Positions 25,891-34,664 of a DNA stretch of 64,000 bases are shown piece by piece. The notes beneath the pieces were generated by a model that ran no database searches, had not been told where the DNA came from, and saw nothing but the letters and a program-made list of their open reading frames with translations. This DNA is from Tissierellales bacterium (GTDB lineage Bacteria; Bacillota; Clostridia; Tissierellales; VENL01). The stretch is from assembly GCA_028280805.1 (NCBI GenBank), contig JANQLB010000103.1, positions 20,308-84,307 of the forward strand, in the 5' to 3' direction. Positions within the stretch are counted from its first letter, which is position 1. Each line of letters opens with the position of its first letter. The position numbers were made by a program, and so were the translations under genes.

Positions 25891-27639
25891 TTACTTGGTA
25901 CCTCCTAATTCAAATTCCCACTCCATAGCACCTATATGTGTATGCCACATTTGTTTATATAGTTCACAAGATGATAGGAGTTCTTCATGGTTTCCTTGAT
26001 CTTCTATATTGCCTTTATTGATTACTAATATCTTGTCCGAATATATGATAGTAGAAAGTCTATGGGCTATAATGAAAACAGTTTTTTCTTTTGTAAGATT
26101 ATTCAAAGCTTCTTGGATTTTGTCCTCATTTTCTGGATCTATACTTGATGTTGATTCATCTAATATAATTATAGGAGAATTTCTGAGTATTGCTCTGGCT
26201 ATAGAAATTCTTTGCTTTTCTCCTCCACTTAATTTACTTCCGGATTCTCCAACGATAGTATCATAACCCTTCTCTTTTTCCATTATAAACTCATGACACT
26301 GAGCCTGTTTAGCTGCTTTTATTATTTCTTCATCAGATGCATCCAGTTTACCCATCCTTATATTTTCCTTAATTGAAACATTAAATAAAAATACATCTTG
26401 AAAAACAAAGCTTACTAACTCCATCAACGTCTCTACTGGTATTTCTTTAATATTTACTTCACCCAGTCGTATTTCACCCTTATTAATATCCCAAAATCTA
26501 GCTATCAATTTTGCTAAAGTTGATTTCCCCGAACCGGAAGGACCAACAATGGCTGTGGTACTTGCTGATTCTGCAAAGAAAGAAACATTTTTTATAACAT
26601 CTTTTTGCTCATACGCAAAGGAAACATCCTTAAACTCAATTGAATAATTTTTTATATTTGAAATTTTATTGGAATAACACAGTTCATCTGCTTTCAAAAT
26701 ATCATAAACTTTTTTTTCAGATTCAGTTACCATAATTATTCCGTCCAAAAACTCTGTAAGTTTTATTAAAGGAGCTGTAAAACCCATAGATATTGTTAAA
26801 AACAAAATAAAATCAGCAACTGAAAGACTTCCATTTAAATTTAAATACGCACCTACCGGTATTATTACAATTAGATTAGTAGTCATCATTACAAAATATG
26901 CTGACATATATATCCAAGCTGACTTGTACCAACTCAATACGAATTTTTCATAATCATAAATTGATTTTTTATACTTACTAAAGGCATTTGTTGTTTGATT
27001 AAATGCTTTAATAACTGCTATACCTTTTATATAATCAACTATGGTTTTATTCATATTCTCCTTGGCCTTTGTATACTTATCCATCTTCTCATTGGAACCT
27101 TTCATCATTTGTCTAAATGGTATAATTGCTAAAGGAATAGTTATTAACATTGCCATAGCCATACGCCAATCTACCGTGAAAAGATAGATTGTAACTGCAA
27201 GTGGTATTACAAAGTTTGATGTCGTCTCCGGGAGATTATGGGCTAAAAACCTTTCCATATCTTCAACATCTTCAACCATAACCTTTTTTACCTGTCCAGA
27301 AGCTTTATCTGTAAAAAAACCTAATGGTATTCTGGCTAATTTATAGGCTAATTTTATTCGTGTGTTATATAAAATTTTATAAGCCACTTTATGAGATGCT
27401 CTTGTTGAATATGCAAACAATATATTTTTCAATACCAATGCAAAACCTACAGCTATCGCTAAGTTTCTTAAATATGTAATATTGTAGCTGTTGTTAATAA
27501 ACTGCATTACTATTTCAGGGATAATAAGAAAGGGTATCATTCCACATCCTACACTTAATATGGCTAAAAAAATAGAAATTATCATCCTATACTTATAGCC
27601 GCCAGCTAAATCAATCATTCTAAGAATACTGTCTTTCAT
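25891..27639 (-). CDS. ABC half-transporter, YbtP/IrtA-like (TMD-NBD)
   Basis: A 582-residue partner of the next gene. Six membrane helices lie in the first 310 residues, and the ATPase domain has GPSGSGKST near residue 365, LSGGEKQRISIARAIL, IIILDESTSSID and FIIAHRLST. It lacks the N-terminal siderophore-interacting flavin domain of mycobacterial IrtA, so any reduction step needs another protein, for which the nearby flavodoxin is a candidate. GAAGGAAG precedes the ATG. The AraC-linked motif lies 120 bp upstream. Confidence 0.82.
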   Translation of the reverse strand: MKDSILRMIDLAGGYKYRMIISIFLAILSVGCGMIPFLIIPEIVMQFINNSYNITYLRNLAIAVGFALVLKNILFAYSTRASHKVAYKILYNTRIKLAYKLARIPLGFFTDKASGQVKKVMVEDVEDMERFLAHNLPETTSNFVIPLAVTIYLFTVDWRMAMAMLITIPLAIIPFRQMMKGSNEKMDKYTKAKENMNKTIVDYIKGIAVIKAFNQTTNAFSKYKKSIYDYEKFVLSWYKSAWIYMSAYFVMMTTNLIVIIPVGAYLNLNGSLSVADFILFLTISMGFTAPLIKLTEFLDGIIMVTESEKKVYDILKADELCYSNKISNIKNYSIEFKDVSFAYEQKDVIKNVSFFAESASTTAIVGPSGSGKSTLAKLIARFWDINKGEIRLGEVNIKEIPVETLMELVSFVFQDVFLFNVSIKENIRMGKLDASDEEIIKAAKQAQCHEFIMEKEKGYDTIVGESGSKLSGGEKQRISIARAILRNSPIIILDESTSSIDPENEDKIQEALNNLTKEKTVFIIAHRLSTIIYSDKILVINKGNIEDQGNHEELLSSCELYKQMWHTHIGAMEWEFELGGTK

Positions 27640-27758
27640 ACTTTATTACTTCCTTCTCTTAATATTTTTTAGTGTTAAACAAGTAGACCAATTATTATAT
27701 GTTCTTTTTATCTTGCACTTTTATTTATTTTACTATTTTGAAATAAGTACCTACAACT

Positions 27759-27795
27759 CAATAAGGATTTTTTTATGCTCCAAAAAGTAGTTTTT
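27759..27795 (-). promoter_or_regulatory. AraC-linked 18-bp motif, copy upstream of ABC half-transporters
   Basis: CAATAAGGATTTTTTTAT (27759-27776) is the exact twin of 24086-24103. It is followed here by GCTCCAAAAAGTAGTTTTTAAG, in which CCAAAAAGTA also recurs at the degenerate site near 8300. It lies 120 bp before the first transporter gene. Confidence 0.55.
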
Positions 27796-27960
27796 AAGAA
27801 AAAATAGAAGATTTGTTTTTTATATAAGTTATGCTGAAGAAATTACATTAAGATTCTAATCAGCTCATAAACAGAGATATATGTTTTACGATATCTAAAT
27901 TAAGGAATTTAAAACGTTTATGATAAGACATAACACAAATAGATTTAGAGACACATGTTA

Positions 27961-27982
27961 AAAACCTCCTTTCGGAGGTTTT
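27961..27982 (-). terminator. Terminator of AraC gene
   Basis: AAAACCTCC and GGAGGTTTT form a 9-bp stem with a TTTC loop. On the minus strand it ends in a T-run, just downstream of the AraC gene. The rest of the 400-bp gap (27640-28045) holds the motif at 27759 and no gene I can see. Confidence 0.85.
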
Positions 27983-28045
27983 ATCTGACTGAATCAAAAT
28001 ATTTAGAAGGTTGGATGAAATTGAAGTTTAGTTTATATATGAAAA

Positions 28046-29053
28046 TTAAAAGTTTCTATTATAATATTTTTTTCTGTATTCGCCTGCTGTTACTCCATAT
28101 TTTTTTCTAAAGGCATTTGTAAAATGACTTACATTTTTATAACCTATCAGACCAGCTACCTCATTTACAAGTAATTTTTTATCTTCAAAAATAAATCTAG
28201 CCAGATCTAGTTTTTGTTCTTTTACATATGAATATACAGGTTTACCAAATATAAACTTAAAACCATTTTTAAGTTTATATTCATTTAGATAAACCATTTT
28301 AGAAAGTTCTTTTAAGTATGGTGGATTAACTATATTATCATCTAATATATTCTTAGCTTTATACAGACTAGCAATATCTGTTTTTGATAAGACAATATCT
28401 TTTATTTTGCTTCTCTTTGGTATTAATTGATTGAAATACAGAGCAGCTAATTCTAGTACTTTTCCCTTTACATATATTTTATCTATCTGTTTCTTGTATA
28501 AACTATTAATAACCTGCTTGCAGATAAGACTTAATTGAGGAGTAGTGTCTTTTATTTTAATCCAGTTTTTCTTGTCACTTTGATTATCAGATAGATATTT
28601 TTCAAATGAACGTATAAAATTATCCGATAATTGTATTTTTACAGCCTTGATTCTCTCTCCTCTATCACAATCAATAATACTATCACAATCACAATTAAAA
28701 CAAATAAATGTATCACCTTCTTTGAGACTATATAATTGATCTATACATTTGTCATCCCATTTAATATTGCCTTCAATACAGATAAAAATTTCTAATAATG
28801 GTTTCTTTTTTATATATTGTATTTTCATCTGCTGATTTAAAACCATGTTAAACTCTACTATTTCCAGAGAATCTTCAAATAGTATTCTTCTAATATAACC
28901 ATTACCTAAACCTTTTGAAATTTTAAATTTTGAGTCAAACTGGTCATATGGATATAACTCATCGAAATCATAAATTTGTATTTTATTGTCATCTGTTTTA
29001 TGGTAATTATATTGTTCACATAATAATCCATTCAAATTAACGCATCCTCTCAA
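28046..29053 (-). CDS. AraC family transcriptional regulator, Fur-controlled
   Basis: A 335-residue regulator with a cupin-like N-terminal sensor and two C-terminal helix-turn-helices: YLKELSKMVYLNEYKLKNGFKFIFG, then VNEVAGLIGYKNVSHFTNAFRKKYGVTAGEY. It has the PchR/YbtA-type layout, like the AraC protein at 17.9 kb. The start is uncertain: TTG at 29053 (AGGG 5 nt upstream) or TTG at 29035 (GAGAGG 10 nt upstream). A Fur-box-like palindrome lies about 75 bp upstream, so it is expected to be made in iron shortage and then to activate the transporter genes downstream of it. Confidence 0.82.
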   Translation of the reverse strand: MRGCVNLNGLLCEQYNYHKTDDNKIQIYDFDELYPYDQFDSKFKISKGLGNGYIRRILFEDSLEIVEFNMVLNQQMKIQYIKKKPLLEIFICIEGNIKWDDKCIDQLYSLKEGDTFICFNCDCDSIIDCDRGERIKAVKIQLSDNFIRSFEKYLSDNQSDKKNWIKIKDTTPQLSLICKQVINSLYKKQIDKIYVKGKVLELAALYFNQLIPKRSKIKDIVLSKTDIASLYKAKNILDDNIVNPPYLKELSKMVYLNEYKLKNGFKFIFGKPVYSYVKEQKLDLARFIFEDKKLLVNEVAGLIGYKNVSHFTNAFRKKYGVTAGEYRKKYYNRNF

Positions 29054-29125
29054 CTTAGCCCTATGTCAGTTATGTTTATTTCACTAGTAGTATATAAAAT
29101 CTGTAGTACTTACACTTCTCTAGTT

Positions 29126-29144
29126 GATAATGATTATCATTACA
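29126..29144 (-). promoter_or_regulatory. Fur box upstream of AraC gene
   Basis: GATAATGATTATCATTACA matches the 19-bp Fur consensus at 16 positions and keeps the full ATAATGAT-ATCATTA dyad. Confidence 0.78.
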
Positions 29145-29274
29145 TGTATATTATAACGATTTGAGTAGTGATTGTCAATTATTCTTAAAACGAGTATTTC
29201 AGTACATTATCCACTAAATATTCATTTTTCATATCTCTAACATCCACACAGTCAATCAAAATACTACAATAGAT

Positions 29275-29298
29275 AAAAAAAGGCTTTCGCCTTTTTTT
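29275..29298 (-). terminator. Terminator of flavodoxin operon
   Basis: AAAAAAAGGC and GCCTTTTTTT form a 10-bp stem with a TTTC loop, giving a strong T-run on the minus strand after the flavodoxin gene. Confidence 0.85.
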
Positions 29299-29347
29299 AT
29301 ACTTGTTATTAAGTGATATTAAATAAAATATATCTTTAACCAATTAT

Positions 29348-29779
29348 TTAAGCATTAGCTAACTTTTCACCTAATTTTTTGCAAAGATTTGTTCCTTCAT
29401 CATCAGGTGTAAGATGAATCATTAATCCGTCTTCTATTAATCTTACACCATAATCTTTCATCCTATTTTCCCAGTCTCTCATCCATTCGCCATCGCCCCA
29501 GTCATATGAACCAAATAGTGCAACAGCTTTGTCTGTATAATCTATATCACTAAGTGATTCTACAAACGGCTCCATAAAATCTTCTTCCAAAACTTCTGCT
29601 CCCATAGAAGGGCAGCCAAGTGCAATTAAATCTGAGTCAATAATGTCTTGTTTAGTAGCATCTTCAACGCTAAGAACTTTAACTGAATTTCCACTAACTT
29701 TAGCACCTTCTGCAATGGCATTTGCCATCATTTCTGTATTTCCTGTTCCACTCCAGAAAACAACTGTAATATTTTTCAT
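29348..29779 (-). CDS. Short-chain flavodoxin
   Basis: A 143-residue FMN-binding electron carrier. The phosphate-binding loop WSGTGNTEMMANAI lies at residues 9-22, and the isoalloxazine-side motifs GCPSMGAEVLEE and FGSYDWGDGEWM follow. The length matches short-chain clostridial flavodoxins. GGAGGG precedes the ATG. It is 39 bp after the DUF3793 gene and surely shares its Fur-controlled promoter, as expected for a protein that replaces ferredoxin in iron shortage. Confidence 0.92.
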   Translation of the reverse strand: MKNITVVFWSGTGNTEMMANAIAEGAKVSGNSVKVLSVEDATKQDIIDSDLIALGCPSMGAEVLEEDFMEPFVESLSDIDYTDKAVALFGSYDWGDGEWMRDWENRMKDYGVRLIEDGLMIHLTPDDEGTNLCKKLGEKLANA

Positions 29780-29818
29780 ATTATCCCTCCATTAATTTAT
29801 AATTTATTTATATTTCAA

Positions 29819-30415
29819 TTATATTGAAAACAATACTTTTTCTGGTGTATATTGATTCAACAGATTTCGTATTTTAATCTTTGCTTCTAAAAATTCTTTA
29901 AATTTTTTATCCGATACCTTTGTATCGCCATACACTCTCCAGCCATTTACTTTGGTCAGTTTAAGAGAAGGATGACCTATAAACCCTATTATATCTTTTA
30001 ACGGGTATCCTAGAAAAACTCCTATTTCATGCGGTATAGTTCCTTCTTCAATGTTTTTTATTAAATACTCCAGATAATCATTTAACGTATAGTCTTTTGG
30101 ATATCCGTGTGATTTAAGAAATTTTAGATTTCTATAATCCATTAGATAATTGTTAAGTAACTGCGGGTTATAAAATAATACTTTTAGGCTGGTCTTTTTA
30201 TAAGTAATTATTCTGTATGATACCTTTTGGCAATTTCCTATATATTTTTCTATTTTTCTGATTTTCTTTTTTAATTGACTGTCATGTCTTGGTAAACTAA
30301 TCAGCTCTGCCGGCTTTGAACCAATAAGAACAGGTCCTAACATTTCAATCAGCCTAGTAAAAAAATCATTTATGTTTTTATCAATAAATATATTTGAGTT
30401 AAGCTTTTGAGACAT
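29819..30415 (-). CDS. DUF3793 family protein
   Basis: A 198-residue protein with the family's central signature IPHEIGVFLGYPLKDIIGFIGH near residue 140 and an NGWRVYGD segment. The family is of unknown function, is found mainly in Clostridia and often neighbours flavodoxin or iron genes. The ATG at 30415 has GGGAG upstream; the frame opens to 30451 but without a ribosome site and inside the palindromic operator. It is the first gene of a two-gene operon with flavodoxin, directly behind the 55-bp Fur palindrome. Confidence 0.85.
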   Translation of the reverse strand: MSQKLNSNIFIDKNINDFFTRLIEMLGPVLIGSKPAELISLPRHDSQLKKKIRKIEKYIGNCQKVSYRIITYKKTSLKVLFYNPQLLNNYLMDYRNLKFLKSHGYPKDYTLNDYLEYLIKNIEEGTIPHEIGVFLGYPLKDIIGFIGHPSLKLTKVNGWRVYGDTKVSDKKFKEFLEAKIKIRNLLNQYTPEKVLFSI

Positions 30416-30449
30416 TTTCGTCACTCCCATTTTGAAATAACAAAAAAAC

Positions 30450-30504
30450 ATATGATAACATTAATTTGATAATGATAATCATTATCAAATTAATGTTATC
30501 ATAT
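30450..30504. promoter_or_regulatory. Perfect 55-bp palindrome containing a Fur box
   Basis: Bases 30450-30476 and 30478-30504 are exact reverse complements around the single base at 30477. The centre carries the complete Fur consensus GATAATGATAATCATTATC, and the outer arms repeat TGATAACATTAA / TTAATGTTATCA, themselves half-site-like. It ends 35 bp from the start codon of the DUF3793 gene. Confidence 0.85.
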
Positions 30505-30694
30505 TATCATAGTATTGTAAATACTTTTTTTTAAAAGTAAATTCTTAATATAAAAAACATAAAAGTTTATCGAAATGAACCTTTATGGTATTACCGCTTT
30601 TCCCATTATTTGATTGTTGATATGTAACATAAAATCATGTAATATATACACTTGTAACACTAAAAATTTTAAGATAGAAAGGAGGTCTAGGTCT

Positions 30695-31894
30695 GTGAAA
30701 AAATTATTAAAAATACTCCTTACACTATTCATAATTTGTATTTTATTTATGCCAAGCTTCTCCTATGCAGCCCAAGTACACCGAGTGACATCTGGGGAAT
30801 CATTATATCTTATTGCAGAAAAATATGAGGTTACGACAAATGCACTTATAGAAAATAATCCTTTTTTACAAAACCCAAATATAATTTTCTTAGATCAAGT
30901 AATAATAATCCCAGAAACTAGTGAAAGCATGACATATAGAGTTAAAGTAGGAGATACCATATATAAAATATCACAAAAACTTGGAGTTTCTATGGAAGAA
31001 TTGGTAGAAGCAAATAACCTGACAGACTGGGATACTCTTTATATTGGTCAGATACTATCTGTACCCCCTAATAATTATACTGTTAAATCAGGGGATACAT
31101 TATATTTGATTTCTCAAAAATTCGGGATTTCTATAAACGCTTTAGCTGAGGAAAACAATATAAGTAATCTAGATTATATTTATGTGGGTCAGATTCTAAC
31201 TATTCCTCGGTCAGAACTCAACAACGGAAATTCAGATTTTAAAGATTTAGTTAATCCACTTGCTCAGAAATATCCTGATACATTCTATTTAAAGGGTTCT
31301 TCTAATAGAAGGAGAATTGCATTAACCTTTGACGATGGTCCAGATGAAATCTATACACCTCAAATCCTAGATATACTAAAAACTCATAATGTTAAGGCAA
31401 CTTTCTTCCTACTTGGAAGCAAAGTTAAAGAACAGCCTGAGTTAGTGAACAGAATTATTAATGAAGGACATATTATCGGTAATCACAGTTGGACTCATCC
31501 TGATCTTCGTAAAGTTACAAGTGAACAATTAGTTTATGAGATAAAGCAAACTGAAAATGCAATTATGGATGTCACTGGATTAACTACTTGTATAATGCGT
31601 CCTCCTTATGGTGCTGTAAATGAAAATGTAATAGAGCAATTACAAGAACTAAACTATAAGGTAATCAACTGGAATATCGACACTGTGGATTGGCGTGCTG
31701 AAACTACTTCTGATGACATACTGATTAATACGCTTCCTAATATCACAAAAGATGCTATTGTGCTTATGCATGATTCACCAGGGGATAAATCTGCTACAGT
31801 AAATTCTTTGGCAGAATTAATTACAACTTTAAGTAAAAATGGATATACCTTTGTTACAACAGATGAGATGTTAGAAATCCAAGCTTATAGATAA
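30695..31894 (+). CDS. Secreted polysaccharide deacetylase with three LysM domains
   Basis: A 399-residue exported enzyme. It starts at GTG 30695 with AAAGGAGG 9 nt upstream. The signal peptide is cleaved around SFSYA-AQ. Three LysM repeats follow (HRVTSGESLYLIAEKY, YRVKVGDTIYKISQKL, YTVKSGDTLYLISQKF), each of about 45 residues, which bind peptidoglycan. The C-terminal NodB domain has all motifs: LTFDDGP, HSWTHP, RPPYG, NIDTVDW and IVLMHD, so it should be active in removing N-acetyl groups from peptidoglycan or chitin-like sugars. It stands alone, and a terminator follows. Confidence 0.92.
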   Translation: MKKLLKILLTLFIICILFMPSFSYAAQVHRVTSGESLYLIAEKYEVTTNALIENNPFLQNPNIIFLDQVIIIPETSESMTYRVKVGDTIYKISQKLGVSMEELVEANNLTDWDTLYIGQILSVPPNNYTVKSGDTLYLISQKFGISINALAEENNISNLDYIYVGQILTIPRSELNNGNSDFKDLVNPLAQKYPDTFYLKGSSNRRRIALTFDDGPDEIYTPQILDILKTHNVKATFFLLGSKVKEQPELVNRIINEGHIIGNHSWTHPDLRKVTSEQLVYEIKQTENAIMDVTGLTTCIMRPPYGAVNENVIEQLQELNYKVINWNIDTVDWRAETTSDDILINTLPNITKDAIVLMHDSPGDKSATVNSLAELITTLSKNGYTFVTTDEMLEIQAYR

Positions 31895-31972
31895 ATTTTA
31901 AAGATTGACTAATTAAATTAATGAGGAATTGTTGGTAAATAAAATATTTTAACCCATAACTTCTTCATATAA

Positions 31973-32022
31973 AAAAACACACTAATTCCATAATAATATC
32001 TATTTATGGTTAGTGTGTTTTT
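31973..32022 (+). terminator. Terminator after the deacetylase gene
   Basis: AAAAACACACTAA and TTAGTGTGTTTTT form a 13-bp stem, with inner CCATA/TATGG pairs and a following T-run. Confidence 0.85.
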
Positions 32023-32131
32023 AATATGTCAAATTATATTGTTTTTAAGCACAATAAAAGACTATTTTCGTTTTTTTATACATATTTTTGATTAAAAGAA
32101 CTTTCTATTTACAGACATCCCTTAAACTCTT

Positions 32132-32228
32132 TGGCGGGAATATGTGGGAATCGAACCCACCCGGGACGCTCTTAACACCCCATACTGGTTTTGAAGACCA
32201 GAGGCAACACCAGCCACCATCTACTCCC
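32132..32228 (-). tRNA. selC: tRNA-Sec (UCA anticodon)
   Basis: On the minus strand, GGGAGTAGATGG begins a 97-nt molecule that ends CCCGCCA, with CCA encoded. The anticodon arm is CTGGT-CTTCAAA-ACCAG with anticodon TCA. It has a long extra arm (GGGGTGTTAAGAGCGTCCC) and the T arm GTGGG-TTCGATT-CCCAC. The long acceptor stem, long variable arm and UCA anticodon identify selenocysteine tRNA. Its presence implies that the host makes selenoproteins. It is also an integration hotspot here: its 5' half is duplicated at 37646-37685. Confidence 0.95.
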
Positions 32229-32306
32229 ACAATGCTATAAACGTTGGTACTAAAACATTATAACATATTTTAGTTTTGTGTCAAGGGATAAAATTGCCTA
32301 TGAAGT
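32190..32306 (-). repeat. Direct repeat, left copy: tRNA-Sec 5' half plus promoter
   Basis: Bases 32190-32229 (anticodon loop to the 5' end of tRNA-Sec) are identical over 40 bp to 37646-37685. The next 77 bp upstream of the tRNA are clearly similar but diverged and share TGTCAAGGGATAAAATT. This is the pattern left by integration of an element that brings its own copy of the tRNA end. Confidence 0.8.
32257..32284 (-). promoter_or_regulatory. tRNA-Sec promoter
   Basis: On the minus strand, TTGACA (32279-32284), a 16-bp spacer and TATAAT (32257-32262), both boxes perfect consensus. It ends 29 bp before the tRNA. The duplicated copy has TTGACA-16-TATACT at 37713-37740. Confidence 0.85.
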
Positions 32307-32310
32307 TTCA

Positions 32311-32480
32311 TTAAATATCATATTTTTTCAAATAGTCATAAGTACAATATAGTGAGCTCTCAAATAATTCAGTTTTATCACACTCACCTAACTTTTCTAA
32401 ATAATTACAAGATGAACTGATGAAGTCAAAAAACTGTTTCCCAATGTGAATTATGGATACACTAGAACTGTCCCATTGTA
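32311..32480 (-). pseudogene. Short coding remnant, unknown
   Basis: The minus strand is open for about 55 codons, with protein-like composition (IHIGKQFFDFISSSCNYLEKL, then LFESSLYCTYDYLKKYDI), and ends in TAA. There is no start codon with a ribosome site. Probably the tail of a deleted gene at the left end of the inserted segment. Confidence 0.3.
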
Positions 32481-32594
32481 TCTATTGCATTATTTTTCTA
32501 TATTATTTTTATTATACATTTATATCTCTTTTATATTAAAGATTTATAAGTTACTCCTATTAGCATAGATGATAATATTACAAATTCTATTTAT

Positions 32595-34664
32595 CTATAA
32601 ACTACTTTTGTTACCTATATTCCTTTTAAATGTATAATAGGTAGCTGCAAAATAACATATATAAATAATTATAATTAATAATAATGATATCCCAATATTA
32701 AATATTAAAGCCTTGTCTCCTAAAAACGTACTTATTTGCTCACTAAATATCTCTAAAAAAATGTTTAAAAGTATTAAAAACCCTGTAATAGCTATAGCTA
32801 TTGGCATTATGAAATATAGTGAAATTTGTTTTAAAATCAATTTATTAATCTCTCTATTATCTATCCCTAGTTTCTTTAGTATTCTAAATCTACCTTTATG
32901 TTCAATAGAGTCTAATAATTGTTGTAATGCAAGAACTGCTAAACTGATCATTAATAAAACTGTTCCTAGATATATCCCAAGTATTCTCATAGCTAAAGTA
33001 ACATTTAATATTTCAACAGTCTCTGATACCTTTAATCTAGTTAAAATTGGACGACTCCCACCATAGTTATTGAATATATAACTATAATTCTGTTTAAACC
33101 AGTTTGGGATATACTCTTCTTCTAATTGTAATGCTTCATTATAACTCATGTTTTCTCTGGTATTTGCATAGAAATCCGTTTTAACTAATGTTAAATCTTT
33201 GCATAGCTCATCCGGTAAAACTATAATTGCATTTATATCAGAAATATAAATATATTCACCAATAGACTCTTTATAATATGGAGTTGAACTGATATTTATC
33301 TTATTACCATTTATATTCAAAGTAGAACTATGATTTATATAATCATTAATTTCACTATTATCTATGTTTTTATCCCATTGCATTGTAAACTCATTGTTTT
33401 TTAACTTTATATCATTATGTCCAAGCATTTTTCTTAATTGATTATAATCACTTAAACTTATTGCTGTTACTGGCTTTGGCATGCCAGTTTTCTTCATTTT
33501 ATAAAAATCATTATCCTTAATAAAATATTGTTCAATCTCACAATAATTTTCTAAGCCATAATCTTGACTTGATAAATATTCATTAATATCATTATAATCT
33601 ATTTTAGGTATATCTCTTATATCTTGTATTTTACTCCTAAAAACATAGTTATTATCTACAACTAAATCATAAGGAAGCCTATAATCTAAGTACCCTAAAC
33701 TCCATTGAGCCATTATTAGTGTTAAAGTAAAGCTTAAAGCTGCTCCTATAAAAGTCAATGCAATTGTAGCCATTAAAATAGGTGCTGTCTTTATTTTAGA
33801 GACTATAGTTCCTATCAAAAATAGATTTGTATACTCATACTTGAATTTTGTCCATCTTTCCTTTATTGCAATAATTATGTAAGCTAATGAATAAAATAAT
33901 GCATAAGTTCCTACAATAAATCCTATTACTCCAAGTCCTATGTAAATCTCTGCATTACTGTGTGTAAACATGGTCTCAGGTTCAACACTTAAAATTTTAT
34001 AAGAACAATACCCACAAATTACATAGAGCAAAACTGCTATACAAAATGTAATAATATATATAACCTTACTTCTCTTAAATTGAAATTCTGTTTTCTTTTC
34101 ATCATTTAACATGTCCATTAACTTGATTTTACTTAAAGCTCTTACATTAAACAGACCAATTATGCAAAACATAGCTATAAAGAATACAAAAGTTATTATT
34201 ACAGTATCTACATATAACTTAAAAGAAAATATTATCTGTTGCTTTGCAGTCATAAGTATTAAGGCAGTAACAACTTGTGAAAATAAAGTCCCTACGAACA
34301 TCCCTAATATAATAGAAATAATCCCCATAACTAATGTTTCAATAAAGAACATAAATGCCACACTTTTTTGAGGAGTTCCTAATAATATATATGTTGCGAA
34401 CTCTTTTTGGCGTCTTTTTATCATATATTTATTCACATATCCTATAAGCAATACTAAAAGTGCAGTTATTACATATGTGGCATATTCCATTATTTTCTGT
34501 AGCATTTGAAAATTATAAGAGTCTTCTGTTATAAGTTTATAATTTGAACTTGATAATGACATAAAAGCATAAAATAAACTTACACATATAGTTAATGTTA
34601 CAAAATAAATTACATAATCCTTAATAGAGCGCTTTGCATTGTTAATTGCTATTTTAGCGTACAT
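32595..34664 (-). CDS. bceB: BceB/VraG-type antimicrobial peptide ABC permease
   Basis: A 689-residue FtsX-fold permease with ten likely membrane helices and a large outside domain (about residues 315-530) between helices 7 and 8, the layout of Bce-type detox pumps. The N-terminal MYAKIAINNAKRSIKDYVIYFVTLTICVSLFYAF in the protein is typical. The ATG at 34664 has GGGGGTG 9 nt upstream and overlaps the ATPase stop by 11 bp. It should protect against peptide antibiotics that bind lipid II-cycle intermediates and also acts as sensor for the adjacent kinase. Specificity is unknown. Confidence 0.88.
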   Translation of the reverse strand: MYAKIAINNAKRSIKDYVIYFVTLTICVSLFYAFMSLSSSNYKLITEDSYNFQMLQKIMEYATYVITALLVLLIGYVNKYMIKRRQKEFATYILLGTPQKSVAFMFFIETLVMGIISIILGMFVGTLFSQVVTALILMTAKQQIIFSFKLYVDTVIITFVFFIAMFCIIGLFNVRALSKIKLMDMLNDEKKTEFQFKRSKVIYIITFCIAVLLYVICGYCSYKILSVEPETMFTHSNAEIYIGLGVIGFIVGTYALFYSLAYIIIAIKERWTKFKYEYTNLFLIGTIVSKIKTAPILMATIALTFIGAALSFTLTLIMAQWSLGYLDYRLPYDLVVDNNYVFRSKIQDIRDIPKIDYNDINEYLSSQDYGLENYCEIEQYFIKDNDFYKMKKTGMPKPVTAISLSDYNQLRKMLGHNDIKLKNNEFTMQWDKNIDNSEINDYINHSSTLNINGNKINISSTPYYKESIGEYIYISDINAIIVLPDELCKDLTLVKTDFYANTRENMSYNEALQLEEEYIPNWFKQNYSYIFNNYGGSRPILTRLKVSETVEILNVTLAMRILGIYLGTVLLMISLAVLALQQLLDSIEHKGRFRILKKLGIDNREINKLILKQISLYFIMPIAIAITGFLILLNIFLEIFSEQISTFLGDKALIFNIGISLLLIIIIYICYFAATYYTFKRNIGNKSSL

